Shown here: positions 1-8,207 of the stretch, piece after piece
Layout: each line of letters starts with the position of its first letter
How positions within the stretch are numbered: the first letter of the stretch is position 1
Assembly: GCA_943328865.2 (NCBI GenBank)
Contig: CALQBR020000020.1
Location: 1-10,534, forward strand
DNA from: Sphingobacterium thalpophilum
Lineage (GTDB): Bacteria > Bacteroidota > Bacteroidia > Flavobacteriales > Flavobacteriaceae
DNA length: 10,534 bases
Direction: 5' to 3'
The notes under the pieces: model-generated
Database searches by the model: none
Seen by the model: the letters and a program-made list of their open reading frames with translations, nothing else
What the model was told of the DNA's origin: nothing
Made by a program: the position numbers and the translations under genes

Positions 1-421
1 AAAGGTATTTCTTTTCGGGGTCTACTAAAATACGACCACTCATAGCTTCGCGACCTAACAACATACGAAATCCCATAGAATCTCGATTGGTTAAGGTCAT
101 TTCAATGTTCCAAATTTTATTACCTATTTCTAAGGAAGTTTGAATAACATAGCGTTGTTCTCTAAATCCACTAGAGCTTTTCACGATTCTTTTATCAACT
201 AAAGGGGCTTCGCAATGAATAACTGTTTTTAAGTTGTTTTGAATCGGATTGATATCAAATTTCACCCAATTCATGTCGTTTTTTATAAATGGGGAAATGT
301 TTATCGCATGTAAAGCTGAGGTTTTGGCACCAGAATCTACACGGGCTTTAATGGTTGGAATACCCAATTCAGGAAAAGAACACCATTCTTCGCTTCCAAG
401 AATTACTTTATCTTGTAACAT
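1..421 (-). CDS. RimB-like ATP-dependent zinc protease (retropepsin fold), C-terminus cut by window edge
   Basis: The reverse complement from the ATG at 421 stays open for 140 codons to the window edge. The translation has the hallmarks of the Zn_protease/DUF785 family: an N-terminal GIPTIKARVDSGAKTSALHA stretch (residues 20-39) whose D29-S-G-A is the aspartyl-protease-like motif, and a later MGFRMLLGREAM segment (about residues 118-129), the typical second conserved block. Family members are often about 150 residues, so probably only a few C-terminal residues are missing. The family was named as an ATP-dependent zinc protease, but the fold is retropepsin-like. In several bacteria (RimABK in Pseudomonas) it works with RimK, the ligase that adds glutamates to ribosomal protein S6, so a rimK gene just outside the window is plausible but unseen. 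I see no convincing promoter in the 87 bases before the start. The family call is fairly sure; the physiological role is inferred. Confidence 0.85.
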   Translation of the reverse strand, partial: MLQDKVILGSEEWCSFPELGIPTIKARVDSGAKTSALHAINISPFIKNDMNWVKFDINPIQNNLKTVIHCEAPLVDKRIVKSSSGFREQRYVIQTSLEIGNKIWNIEMTLTNRDSMGFRMLLGREAMSGRILVDPEKKYL

Positions 422-495
422 TTTATTTAGATTTAAAACTTTAATCGAAAGTACTCTTTTTTTTGAAAATATTATAAATTTCTAAAGAATCGTTT

Positions 496-525
496 AAAAA
501 AAAACCTACTAATTAGTAGGTTTTT
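496..525 (-). terminator. Intrinsic terminator of clpC, overlapping its stop codon
   Basis: Positions 500-525 form a perfect palindrome: an 11-base arm (500-510), the loop AATT (511-514) and the complementary arm (515-525). Read on the minus strand, it ends in a run of nine U (496-504), the classic Rho-independent arrangement. The clpC stop codon (TAG, 509-511) lies at the end of the loop and start of the second arm, so the first arm encodes the last residues (E-K-P-T-N) of ClpC. Confidence 0.85.
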
Positions 526-3061
526 CAGTTTTGTTTATTGTAACGGTCAATTCTTGAGAAGTATCATCTAAGTCCATATAGATTTCGTCTCCAGCACTAA
601 TTTTAGAGGTGATTATTTCTTCCGCTAAAGTGTCTTCCACATATTTTTGGATGGCTCTTTTTAATGGTCTTGCACCAAATTGTTTGTCAAACCCTTTCTC
701 TGCAATATAGGCTTTGGCTTTCTCAGAAAGATTGAGTTCGTAGCCTAATTCCTTAATTCGAGCATATAACTTTTTCAATTCAATTTCGATAATCAAATCA
801 ATATCATGTTTTTCTAATGCATTAAATACAATCACATCATCAATTCGGTTTAGAAATTCTGGTGCAAAAGCTTTCTTTAAAGCGCTCTCGATAATACTTT
901 TCGAGTTTTCATCTGCTTGAGATATTTTCGCTGAGGTTCCAAAACCAACTCCTTGTCCAAAATCTTTTAACTGACGTGCTCCAATATTAGAAGTCATAAT
1001 AATGATGGTATTTTTAAAATCGATTTTTCGACCTAAGCTATCCGTTAAATAACCATCATCCAAAACTTGTAACATCATGTTGAAAACATCAGGGTGTGCT
1101 TTTTCAATCTCATCAAGTAAAACCACACAATACGGTTTTCTGCGTACTTTCTCGGTTAATTGTCCGCCTTCTTCATACCCAACATATCCTGGAGGTGCTC
1201 CAACCAAACGTGAAATAGCGAATTTTTCCATGTATTCACTCATGTCAATACGTACCAAAGCATCTTCTGAATCAAATAATTCTTTAGCTAACACTTTTGC
1301 TAATTGCGTTTTTCCAACTCCAGTTTGTCCTAAAAATATAAAGGAACCAATAGGTCTGTTAGGATCTTTCAAACCCGCACGGTTTCTTTGAATGGATCGG
1401 GCAATTTTTAAAACGGCCTCATTTTGTCCAATTACTTTATCCTGGATCAATTCTGGAAGTCTAGCTAATTTGTTACTTTCTGTTTGTGCGATTCGATTTA
1501 CAGGAATTCCTGTCATCATGGAAACTACATCAGCCACATTGTCTTCGGTTACTTGGATTCTATTATTCTTAGCATCCTCTTCCCATTGCTCTTGTGCGAT
1601 AGATAGGTCTTTTTCAATCCGTTTTTCATCATCGCGCAATTTTGCAGCTTCTTCATATTTCTGTTTTTTAACCACAGAATTTTTCAATTCCCTAACATCT
1701 TCTAATTGACGTTCTAGCTCTAAAACTTGTATTGGAACATCAATGTTGGTGATGTGCACACGAGATCCAGCTTCGTCTAAAGCATCAATAGCTTTGTCTG
1801 GAAGAAAACGTTCAGACATATAGCGATTGGTCAATTTAACACAAGCCTCGATAGCTTCGGGTGTATAGGTTACATTGTGGTGGTCTTCGTATTTGTTTTT
1901 GATGTTATTCAAAATCGTAATTGTTTCTTCAACAGAAGTTGGTTCTACGATTACTTTTTGAAAACGTCTTTCTAAAGCGCCATCTTTTTCAATATATTGA
2001 CGGTATTCATCAAGTGTTGTGGCTCCGATGCACTGTATCTCTCCTCTAGCTAAAGCAGGTTTAAACATGTTGGAAGCATCTAAAGAACCAGTTGCACCGC
2101 CAGCGCCTACAATGGTATGGATTTCATCAATAAAAAGAATAATATCGTCATTCTTTTCTAATTCATTCATCACGGCTTTCATGCGTTCTTCAAACTGTCC
2201 GCGGTATTTTGTTCCAGCAACTAAGCTAGCTAAGTCAAGAGTAACCACTCTTTTATTGAATAAAATACGAGATACTTTCTTTTGAATAATACGCAAGGCT
2301 AAACCTTCTGCAATAGCTGATTTTCCAACACCAGGTTCTCCAATTAATAAGGGATTGTTCTTCTTACGGCGGCTCAAAATTTGAGAAACGCGCTCGATTT
2401 CTTTCTCACGACCTACTACAGGGTCTAGTTTTCCTTCTTCTGCCATTTCGGTTAAATCCCGTCCAAAATTATCTAAAACTGGAGTCTTTGATTTTTTGTT
2501 GGATTTGTTGGCTGGATTATTAAAATTATCTCCTTTAAGGCTGTCATCTTGTCCTGAATCTTCATTGTAAGAATCGGATGCTTTAGGAAGATTTTCTAAG
2601 AATTCTTCTTCGTTGTTGTTTGGTTTCATATTTAGATATTGTTCTTTAGCTGTGTCATAATCAATTTTTAATTTATTTAGCAGCTTAGTTGTAGGATCGT
2701 TTTCGTTTCTTAAAATGCATAATAAAAGATGCGCCGTACTGATAAGAGAACTTTGAAAGACCTTTGCTTCAAGAAAAGTAGTTTTTAATGCTCTTTCTGC
2801 TTGACGGGTAAGATGCAGGTTTTTCTTTTCGTTGTTAATTTCGATGTTTGGGATGGCTGGACTCAAAATCTCTACTTTACGACGAAGAAAATCCAAATCA
2901 ACGGATAAGTTATTTAATATATCTATTGCTTTGCCGTTGCCGTCTCTCAAAATACCTAACATTAAGTGTTCAGTTCCAATAAAGTCGTGACCCAAACGTA
3001 AGGCTTCTTCTTTGCTGTAGGTTATAACATCTTTTACTCTTGGTGAAAAATTATCATCCAT
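509..3061 (-). CDS. clpC: ClpC, AAA+ unfoldase subunit of the ClpCP protease
   Basis: This is an 850-residue Hsp100/Clp ATPase that unfolds substrates in the cytoplasm and feeds them to ClpP. Domains in order: a Clp_N double repeat (about 1-145); a polar, acidic linker (about 146-190); the first AAA+ module with Walker A GEPGVGKSA (241-249), Walker B ILFIDE (308-313) and candidate arginine fingers R365/R366; a short middle/UVR segment (about 445-490, EEAAKLRDDE), which marks ClpC rather than ClpB or ClpA; and the second AAA+ module with Walker A GQTGVGKT (578-585), Walker B VVLLDE (646-651), R739 and the sensor-2 motif GARPLKR (796-802). The VGF at 705-707 sits where ClpP-docking loops lie, so a ClpP partner is expected. 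The frame is open 17 codons further upstream, to 3112, but family proteins start at MDDNFSPR, so I place the start at 3061. It is divergent from gyrA. All key motifs are intact. Confidence 0.97.
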   Translation of the reverse strand: MDDNFSPRVKDVITYSKEEALRLGHDFIGTEHLMLGILRDGNGKAIDILNNLSVDLDFLRRKVEILSPAIPNIEINNEKKNLHLTRQAERALKTTFLEAKVFQSSLISTAHLLLCILRNENDPTTKLLNKLKIDYDTAKEQYLNMKPNNNEEEFLENLPKASDSYNEDSGQDDSLKGDNFNNPANKSNKKSKTPVLDNFGRDLTEMAEEGKLDPVVGREKEIERVSQILSRRKKNNPLLIGEPGVGKSAIAEGLALRIIQKKVSRILFNKRVVTLDLASLVAGTKYRGQFEERMKAVMNELEKNDDIILFIDEIHTIVGAGGATGSLDASNMFKPALARGEIQCIGATTLDEYRQYIEKDGALERRFQKVIVEPTSVEETITILNNIKNKYEDHHNVTYTPEAIEACVKLTNRYMSERFLPDKAIDALDEAGSRVHITNIDVPIQVLELERQLEDVRELKNSVVKKQKYEEAAKLRDDEKRIEKDLSIAQEQWEEDAKNNRIQVTEDNVADVVSMMTGIPVNRIAQTESNKLARLPELIQDKVIGQNEAVLKIARSIQRNRAGLKDPNRPIGSFIFLGQTGVGKTQLAKVLAKELFDSEDALVRIDMSEYMEKFAISRLVGAPPGYVGYEEGGQLTEKVRRKPYCVVLLDEIEKAHPDVFNMMLQVLDDGYLTDSLGRKIDFKNTIIIMTSNIGARQLKDFGQGVGFGTSAKISQADENSKSIIESALKKAFAPEFLNRIDDVIVFNALEKHDIDLIIEIELKKLYARIKELGYELNLSEKAKAYIAEKGFDKQFGARPLKRAIQKYVEDTLAEEIITSKISAGDEIYMDLDDTSQELTVTINKTEKPTN

Positions 3062-3272
3062 AATAAATATAATTGGTAATGTAAATTTAGTGAATATATA
3101 GGGCAAATACAAAAATCGTACCTCAGTTTTTAGTAATGACAGCTAAATGACAAAAAAAAAGCGAATGAAAAGTAAAAAGCTAATTAATTTATTAACCGAT
3201 AATGAATGGTCTTTTGTTAATAAATCTTCTGAAATTCTCATTAAAAATGCGATTAAAATAACGGAGAAAGTT

Positions 3273-3280
3273 TATCTTAG
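3273..3280 (+). promoter_or_regulatory. Candidate -7 promoter element for gyrA
   Basis: TATCTTAG matches the Bacteroidota -7 consensus TAnnTTTG at all but one fixed position and ends 43 bases before the gyrA ATG. I could not find a matching TTG/TTTG -33 element 17-23 bases upstream, so this is a weak call. Confidence 0.35.
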
Positions 3281-3323
3281 CGAGATTTTTTAAAACAATA
3301 TAATTTTAATATAACTACATAAT

Positions 3324-5942
3324 ATGTCTGACGGAGAAAAGTTAATTCCTATTAACATAGAGGACGAAATGAAATCAGCTTACATCGATTATTCGATGTC
3401 GGTAATTGTATCACGAGCACTTCCAGATGTTAGAGATGGTTTGAAACCAGTACATCGAAGAGTGCTTTATGGGATGTATGATTTAGGTGTTTTTTCTAAT
3501 AAAGCTCATAAAAAATCCGCTAGAATTGTTGGAGAAGTTTTAGGTAAGTACCATCCACATGGTGATACTTCTGTATATGATGCCATGGTTCGTATGGCTC
3601 AAGAATGGAGTTTGCGTTATTTGTTAGTTGATGGTCAGGGTAACTTTGGTTCAGTGGATGGAGATAGCCCTGCAGCTATGCGTTATACGGAAGCCAGAAT
3701 GCGCAAGATTTCGGAAGAAATTATGGCAGATATCGAAAAAGAAACGGTAGATTTTCAGTTGAACTTTGATGATACTTTGTATGAACCAAAAGTAATGCCT
3801 ACCAAGGTTCCTACTTTATTAATCAATGGAGCTACCGGAATTGCAGTAGGTATGGCAACTAATATGCCACCTCACAACCTTACCGAAGTCATCAATGGTA
3901 CTATTGCTTATATCGATAATAATGATATTGAAATAGATGAATTGATGAATCATATTAAAGCACCAGATTTTCCAACAGGTGGAATTATATATGGTTATGA
4001 GGGTGTGCGCGAAGCCTTTAAAACAGGACGAGGACGTATTGTAATGCGCGCCAAAGTTGGTTTTGAAGAGGTTGATGGAAGAGAATGTATTATTGTTACC
4101 GAAATTCCATATCAAGTAAATAAAGCCGATATGATTAAGCGTACGGCGGATTTGGTAAATGATAAAAAAATTGAAGGGATAGCTAATATCCGTGATGAAT
4201 CGGATCGAAATGGAATGCGTATTGTTTATATTCTTAAACGTGACGCAACGCCAAATGTGGTGCTAAATACTTTATATAAGTTTACCCAATTGCAATCATC
4301 TTTTAGTGTAAATAACATTGCTTTGGTTAAAGGACGTCCACAAATGTTGAATCTAAAAGAAATGATTCATTATTTTGTAGAACACCGTCACGATGTAGTG
4401 GTTCGTAGAACGCAATTTGAATTACGCAAAGCAGAGGAAAGAGCCCATATTTTAGAAGGGTTAATTATCGCTTCAGACAATATTGATGAAGTAATAGCCT
4501 TAATTAAAGCATCAAAAAATACGGAAGAAGCTAGAGGTAAATTAATAGAAAGATTTAAATTATCTGATATTCAGTCTCGTGCGATTGTAGAAATGCGTTT
4601 GCGTCAATTAACGGGTCTGGAACAAGATAAGTTAAGAGCCGAATATGAGGAATTGATGAAATTAATCGAGCATTTAAAAGCATTATTGGCTGATGTAAAT
4701 TTAAGAACGGCTTTGATTAAGGAAGAATTGGAAGAGATTCGTGATAAATATGGTGACGAGCGTCGTTCTGTTATTGAATATTCTGGTGGTGACGTAAGTA
4801 TTGAAGATTTAATAGCCGATGAAAATGTAGTAATCACTATTTCTCATGCAGGGTATATCAAACGAACCAACTTATCCGAATATAAAACTCAGAATAGAGG
4901 AGGGGTTGGACAAAAAAGCGCTGGAACTAGAGATCAGGATTTCTTAGAGCATATGTTTGTAGCTACAAACCACCAATACATGATGTTCTTTACCCAAAAA
5001 GGAAAATGTTTCTGGATGCGTGTGTATGAAATACCAGAAGGAAGTAAAACGGCCAAAGGTAGGGCTATTCAAAACCTAGTTAATATTGAAAGTGACGATA
5101 AAGTAAAAGCGTTTATTTGTACACAAGATCTTAAAGATAAAGATTATATCAATAGTCATAATTTGGTTATGGTTACCAAAAAAGGTCAGGTTAAGAAAAC
5201 CTCTTTGGAGAAATATTCTAAACCAAGGGTAAATGGAGTTGCTGCTATTACGATTAAGGAAGGCGATGAGTTATTGGAGGCAAAATTAACCAATGGTGAA
5301 AGTCAAATTATCTTGGCGGTAAAATCAGGTAAATTGGTTCGTTTCGAAGAAACTAAAACCCGTCCCATGGGAAGAACTGCTTCTGGTGTTCGTGGAATTA
5401 CACTTAAAGACGATACGGATGAGGTAATTGGTATGGTTACCGTTAATGATATGAACAGCGAAATATTAGTTGTAGCTGAAAATGGTTATGGAAAACGCTC
5501 TAGCTTAGACGAGTACAGAATTACCAATCGCGGTGGAAAAGGGGTTAAAACCTTGAATATTACCGAGAAAACAGGTCAACTAATTTCGATTAATGCAGTT
5601 ACGGATGCCGATGATTTAATGATTATCAATAAATCAGGATTGACTATTAGGATGGCTGTTGAAGATTTGAGAGTGATGGGTCGTGCTACACAAGGCGTTA
5701 AACTGATTAACATTAAAGGAAATGATTCTATTGCTGCAGTTACCAAAGTGATGAAAGACGATGTTGCTGAAGTGGTGGTTGATGAAGATGGAAATATTAT
5801 CGAAACTGAAGTTATTGAGAGAGTGAAGCCAGTTTTGGAAATTCTTGAAGATGACGAAACGGCTGAAGAAGATGAGGACGAGGAAGACGATACTGAAATA
5901 GACGAGGAAGAAGAGGATGATTCCGACGATTCTGAAGAGTAG
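3324..5942 (+). CDS. gyrA: DNA gyrase subunit A
   Basis: This 872-residue protein is the DNA-breaking and rejoining subunit of gyrase, which introduces negative supercoils as a GyrA2GyrB2 tetramer. The N-terminal breakage-reunion domain (about 30-470) carries the catalytic pair R120-Y121 in AAMRYTE and the quinolone-determining stretch [12 protein letters not shown], with T82 and D86 aligning to E. coli S83 and D87; nothing there suggests a resistance change. The C-terminal beta-pinwheel (about 500-830) has a GyrA-box-like QNRGGVG (523-529) at the usual place in blade 1, differing from canonical QRRGGKG at two positions, and a second NRGGKG (735-740) in a later blade. The last 34 residues (839-872) are almost all acidic. 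The start is the first in-frame ATG and matches the usual [10 protein letters not shown] opening. A TPR gene follows at 52 bases with no terminator between, so the two are probably co-transcribed. The acidic tail and pinwheel favour GyrA over ParC. Confidence 0.97.
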   Translation: MSDGEKLIPINIEDEMKSAYIDYSMSVIVSRALPDVRDGLKPVHRRVLYGMYDLGVFSNKAHKKSARIVGEVLGKYHPHGDTSVYDAMVRMAQEWSLRYLLVDGQGNFGSVDGDSPAAMRYTEARMRKISEEIMADIEKETVDFQLNFDDTLYEPKVMPTKVPTLLINGATGIAVGMATNMPPHNLTEVINGTIAYIDNNDIEIDELMNHIKAPDFPTGGIIYGYEGVREAFKTGRGRIVMRAKVGFEEVDGRECIIVTEIPYQVNKADMIKRTADLVNDKKIEGIANIRDESDRNGMRIVYILKRDATPNVVLNTLYKFTQLQSSFSVNNIALVKGRPQMLNLKEMIHYFVEHRHDVVVRRTQFELRKAEERAHILEGLIIASDNIDEVIALIKASKNTEEARGKLIERFKLSDIQSRAIVEMRLRQLTGLEQDKLRAEYEELMKLIEHLKALLADVNLRTALIKEELEEIRDKYGDERRSVIEYSGGDVSIEDLIADENVVITISHAGYIKRTNLSEYKTQNRGGVGQKSAGTRDQDFLEHMFVATNHQYMMFFTQKGKCFWMRVYEIPEGSKTAKGRAIQNLVNIESDDKVKAFICTQDLKDKDYINSHNLVMVTKKGQVKKTSLEKYSKPRVNGVAAITIKEGDELLEAKLTNGESQIILAVKSGKLVRFEETKTRPMGRTASGVRGITLKDDTDEVIGMVTVNDMNSEILVVAENGYGKRSSLDEYRITNRGGKGVKTLNITEKTGQLISINAVTDADDLMIINKSGLTIRMAVEDLRVMGRATQGVKLINIKGNDSIAAVTKVMKDDVAEVVVDEDGNIIETEVIERVKPVLEILEDDETAEEDEDEEDDTEIDEEEEDDSDDSEE

Positions 5943-5994
5943 GCAAAACCTAATATAGTAAAGCAATATAATTATAAAACAAAAGTAGAACATT

Positions 5995-7320
5995 ATGAAA
6001 AGTAAATATGTAATCCTTCTATCAGCAATTCTGATTTCGGTTAGCACTTTTGCTCAAAAAGACGAATTGAAAACCTTAAAAAAAATCTATTCTAAAGAGG
6101 CACCTTCCTCATCGGATATGGTAGATTTTAAAAGTAATTTATCAATATTAGAAGGTATTGCTTCAGAGGAAGGGGATAAAGTGTATGTTAATTTTTATAA
6201 ATCGATGTTGCCTTTTATGGAATTAAATATGCTTGGGACTACTGCTACTCCGGCACAAATGAATGACTTGGTGAATTCTAAATCAATTTCGGATTTGACC
6301 ACTGGATTAAATGCTACGCTTGATTTTGAAAAGAAATCAGGTAAACAAATATTTACAAACGATATTGCTGAAACGATTAAATCATTTCAGCCGATGTTTC
6401 TAAATTATGCAATTGATCTAGGGAATCAAAAGAAGTATAAAGAATCTGCATCGGTTTTGCATAGTTTGTATCAGTTAAACAAAAAAGACCAAGAAAAGCT
6501 ATATTACGCGGCTAATTATGCTATAAATGCAGAAGATTATGATACTGCTTTTGGCTATTATGAAGAATTGAAAAAACAGAATTATTCTGGAGAAGGAACT
6601 TCGTACTATGCAAAAAACGTAGTTTCTGATAAAGAAGATTTCTTCGGTACTTCTGTTCAAGCTAAAATGGATAGAGATGGCAAGGTAAAATTAAAGCTAT
6701 ATGTTAATCCTAGAGATGAAAAAATTCCATCAAAAAGAGGAGAAATATTAAAAAACATAGCTCTAATATTAGTTCAAAAAGGGAAAGTTCAGGAAGCAAA
6801 AACAGCTCTTTCGGATGCTAGAATTGCTAATCCTGACGACATTTCATTAATTCTTACTGAGGCAGATATTTATTTGAAGTTGGAAGATTTTACAACCTAT
6901 AAAAAATTAATTACAGAAGTTTTGGAAAAAAATCCAACTAATGCAGATTTAGTTTTCAATTTAGGAGTTATCAGTTATAATAATAAAGAATTGGTAGAGG
7001 CAGAGAAGTATTACAAAAGAGCTATTGAAATTGATCCTAAATATAGTAATGCCTATTTGAATCTGGCTATTTTAAAATTGGATGCTGAAAAGAGTTTGAT
7101 AAATCAAATGAATAAATTAGGCACTTCTCCTGCTGAAAATAAAAAATATGAGATTCTTAAAAAACAAAGAGAAGATGTTTTTAAAAGCGTGATTCCTTAT
7201 TTAGAGAAAGTAGTTGAATTTGATGATAAGAATGAGAATGTTTTAAAAACATTATTAAATGTTTATAATGCTCTTGAAATGACAGATAAGGCTAAGGCTT
7301 TAAAATTGAAAATGAAATAA
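5995..7320 (+). CDS. Secreted tetratricopeptide-repeat protein
   Basis: This 441-residue protein begins with a classic Sec signal peptide: basic MKSK, a hydrophobic core (residues 5-17) and a likely signal peptidase I site after TFA (A20, with Gln following). There is no lipobox cysteine, so I expect a soluble periplasmic protein. The mature part is helical, with TPR-like units: around 134-200 (paired YAAN...YDTAFGYYEEL helices), around 250-310, and the clearest at about 317-350, where the sequence LGVISYNNKELVEAEKYYKRA is followed by IDPKYSNAYLNLAIL. TPR arrays act as protein-binding scaffolds; no catalytic domain is visible and no partner can be named. It follows gyrA on the same strand at 52 bases and ends at a strong terminator, so it is the last gene of that unit. 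The linkage need not mean a shared function with gyrase. I do not recognise a named gene. Confidence 0.9.
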   Translation: MKSKYVILLSAILISVSTFAQKDELKTLKKIYSKEAPSSSDMVDFKSNLSILEGIASEEGDKVYVNFYKSMLPFMELNMLGTTATPAQMNDLVNSKSISDLTTGLNATLDFEKKSGKQIFTNDIAETIKSFQPMFLNYAIDLGNQKKYKESASVLHSLYQLNKKDQEKLYYAANYAINAEDYDTAFGYYEELKKQNYSGEGTSYYAKNVVSDKEDFFGTSVQAKMDRDGKVKLKLYVNPRDEKIPSKRGEILKNIALILVQKGKVQEAKTALSDARIANPDDISLILTEADIYLKLEDFTTYKKLITEVLEKNPTNADLVFNLGVISYNNKELVEAEKYYKRAIEIDPKYSNAYLNLAILKLDAEKSLINQMNKLGTSPAENKKYEILKKQREDVFKSVIPYLEKVVEFDDKNENVLKTLLNVYNALEMTDKAKALKLKMK

Positions 7321-7340
7321 ATACAAGATTTTTTAATTGT

Positions 7341-7376
7341 AAAAAAACCGTTCTTTTTAATTGAACGGTTTTTTTT
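7341..7376. terminator. Bidirectional terminator between convergent TPR and NlpC/P60 genes
   Basis: The 13-base arm at 7341-7353 (A-run then CCGTTC) pairs with 7363-7376 (GAACGG then T-run) around a 9-base loop. The T-run ends the plus-strand gyrA-TPR transcript. The A-run gives seven U on the minus strand, so the same hairpin can end the NlpC/P60 transcript, whose stop codon (7375-7377) overlaps its edge. Confidence 0.85.
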
Positions 7377-8136
7377 ATATAATTTTTTTAATTACTCTGA
7401 GTTTGTGGGTATGTCTATTGGCTTCAGCATTATAAATCCCCAAGTGATCCAAACGGTCAATTCTAACTTTTCCGCTGGCGTGAATAATATAGTTGTCTTC
7501 CATGATGATGCCTACATGAATGATATTTCCTTCTTCATTATCAAAAAAAGCCAAATCTCCAGGTTCACTTTCTTCTATAAAACTTAGGGCTTCACCTTGA
7601 ATTGCTTGTTGAGAAGCATCTCTCCATAATTTATATCCATTAAGCTTGTAAACCATTTGTGTAAATCCAGAACAATCAATTCCAAACGGTGTTTTTCCTC
7701 CCCATAAATATGGAGCGTTTAAATACATAAAAGCGGTATGGATTAAATTGTTTTTTGGTTTTATTCCGGTAACTTTTTCGCCTTCAAAATCAAAATGGTC
7801 GCTATTAATACTTGTATGATTCAAAAAGGAAAGGGATGCGCCTAAAGGAATAGGGATTAATGAATTCTTTGGAGTGCAAATATATTCAATTAGATCAGCA
7901 TTTAAAATAATTTCCAGCTCAGATAATTGGCTGTATTGTGTTTCTGAAATCGGTTGGAATTGTTTAGAGTCAATCCAACCTTCATAATGGTCATAATGGA
8001 GTTTAATTTTTGTCCATTGTTTTGCTTGTTCTGTAATTTCAAAATGTTCTCCAAATAAAACTTGAGAAACGATTTCGCTTCTGTCATTGGGTTCAAATCT
8101 TAGAGGAATAATCGCTAAAGTACAAATTCCGAACAT
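7375..8136 (-). CDS. SH3-domain NlpC/P60 (C40) peptidoglycan peptidase
   Basis: This 253-residue protein is a predicted cysteine endopeptidase that cuts peptidoglycan stem peptides, probably a gamma-D-glutamyl / diamino-acid bond as in YkfC-type enzymes (family inference). Residues about 1-60 form a bacterial SH3-like domain (opening CTLAIIPLRFEP, ending HYDHYEGWIDS), and a second SH3-like stretch may span about 65-125. The catalytic NlpC/P60 domain covers about 130-253: nucleophile C155 in DCSGF, H207 in HVGI and the third polar residue H219 in IIHASG, preceded by the expected YLWGG (143-147). No signal peptide is visible, although the substrate is extracytoplasmic, so it may recycle imported muropeptides in the cytoplasm or leave by another route. 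It lies 71 bases downstream of the thiolase on the same strand, separated by a repeat hairpin, and I see no clear promoter of its own. The catalytic residues are intact. Confidence 0.92.
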   Translation of the reverse strand: MFGICTLAIIPLRFEPNDRSEIVSQVLFGEHFEITEQAKQWTKIKLHYDHYEGWIDSKQFQPISETQYSQLSELEIILNADLIEYICTPKNSLIPIPLGASLSFLNHTSINSDHFDFEGEKVTGIKPKNNLIHTAFMYLNAPYLWGGKTPFGIDCSGFTQMVYKLNGYKLWRDASQQAIQGEALSFIEESEPGDLAFFDNEEGNIIHVGIIMEDNYIIHASGKVRIDRLDHLGIYNAEANRHTHKLRVIKKII

Positions 8137-8145
8137 TCAGGTTGA

Positions 8146-8196
8146 ATTATGAGTTAATTATTATGAGTTATAAGGTTTGAGACTTATAACTCATAA
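8146..8196. repeat. Intergenic repeat cluster with perfect 14-bp inverted repeat
   Basis: The 11-mer ATTATGAGTTA occurs directly at 8146-8156 and 8160-8170, and its inverse (TAACTCATAA) lies at 8187-8196. Together 8161-8174 and 8183-8196 form a perfect 14-bp stem with an 8-base loop. No U-run follows on either strand, so it is not a standard terminator. It could stabilise or attenuate a thiolase-NlpC/P60 transcript, or be a copy of a dispersed intergenic repeat. Confidence 0.8.
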
Positions 8197-8207
8197 GGAA
8201 TAATTAT

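Noticed and set aside
1077..2285. Three plus-strand ORFs (1077-1391, 1392-1709, 2019-2285) inside clpC
   Set aside because: They lie antisense to a strongly conserved ClpC reading frame and show no recognisable domain, so they are shadows.
3062..3112. A 17-codon N-terminal extension of ClpC starting at 3112
   Set aside because: The extra residues are not conserved in ClpC, which starts at MDDNFSPR; the extension is open frame only.
3135..3152. AATGACA direct repeat between clpC and gyrA
   Set aside because: Two 7-mers in AT-rich DNA are readily expected by chance and they match no operator I recognise.
3567..3581. Quinolone-resistance substitution in GyrA (T82 where E. coli has S83)
   Set aside because: Thr at this position is, as I recall, the wild-type residue in flavobacteria, and D86 is also intact, so there is no sign of resistance.
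5634..6047. Minus-strand ORF of 137 codons rich in Phe and Ile across the gyrA end and TPR start
   Set aside because: The hydrophobic look comes from reading the GA-rich acidic tail of gyrA backwards; it overlaps two real genes.
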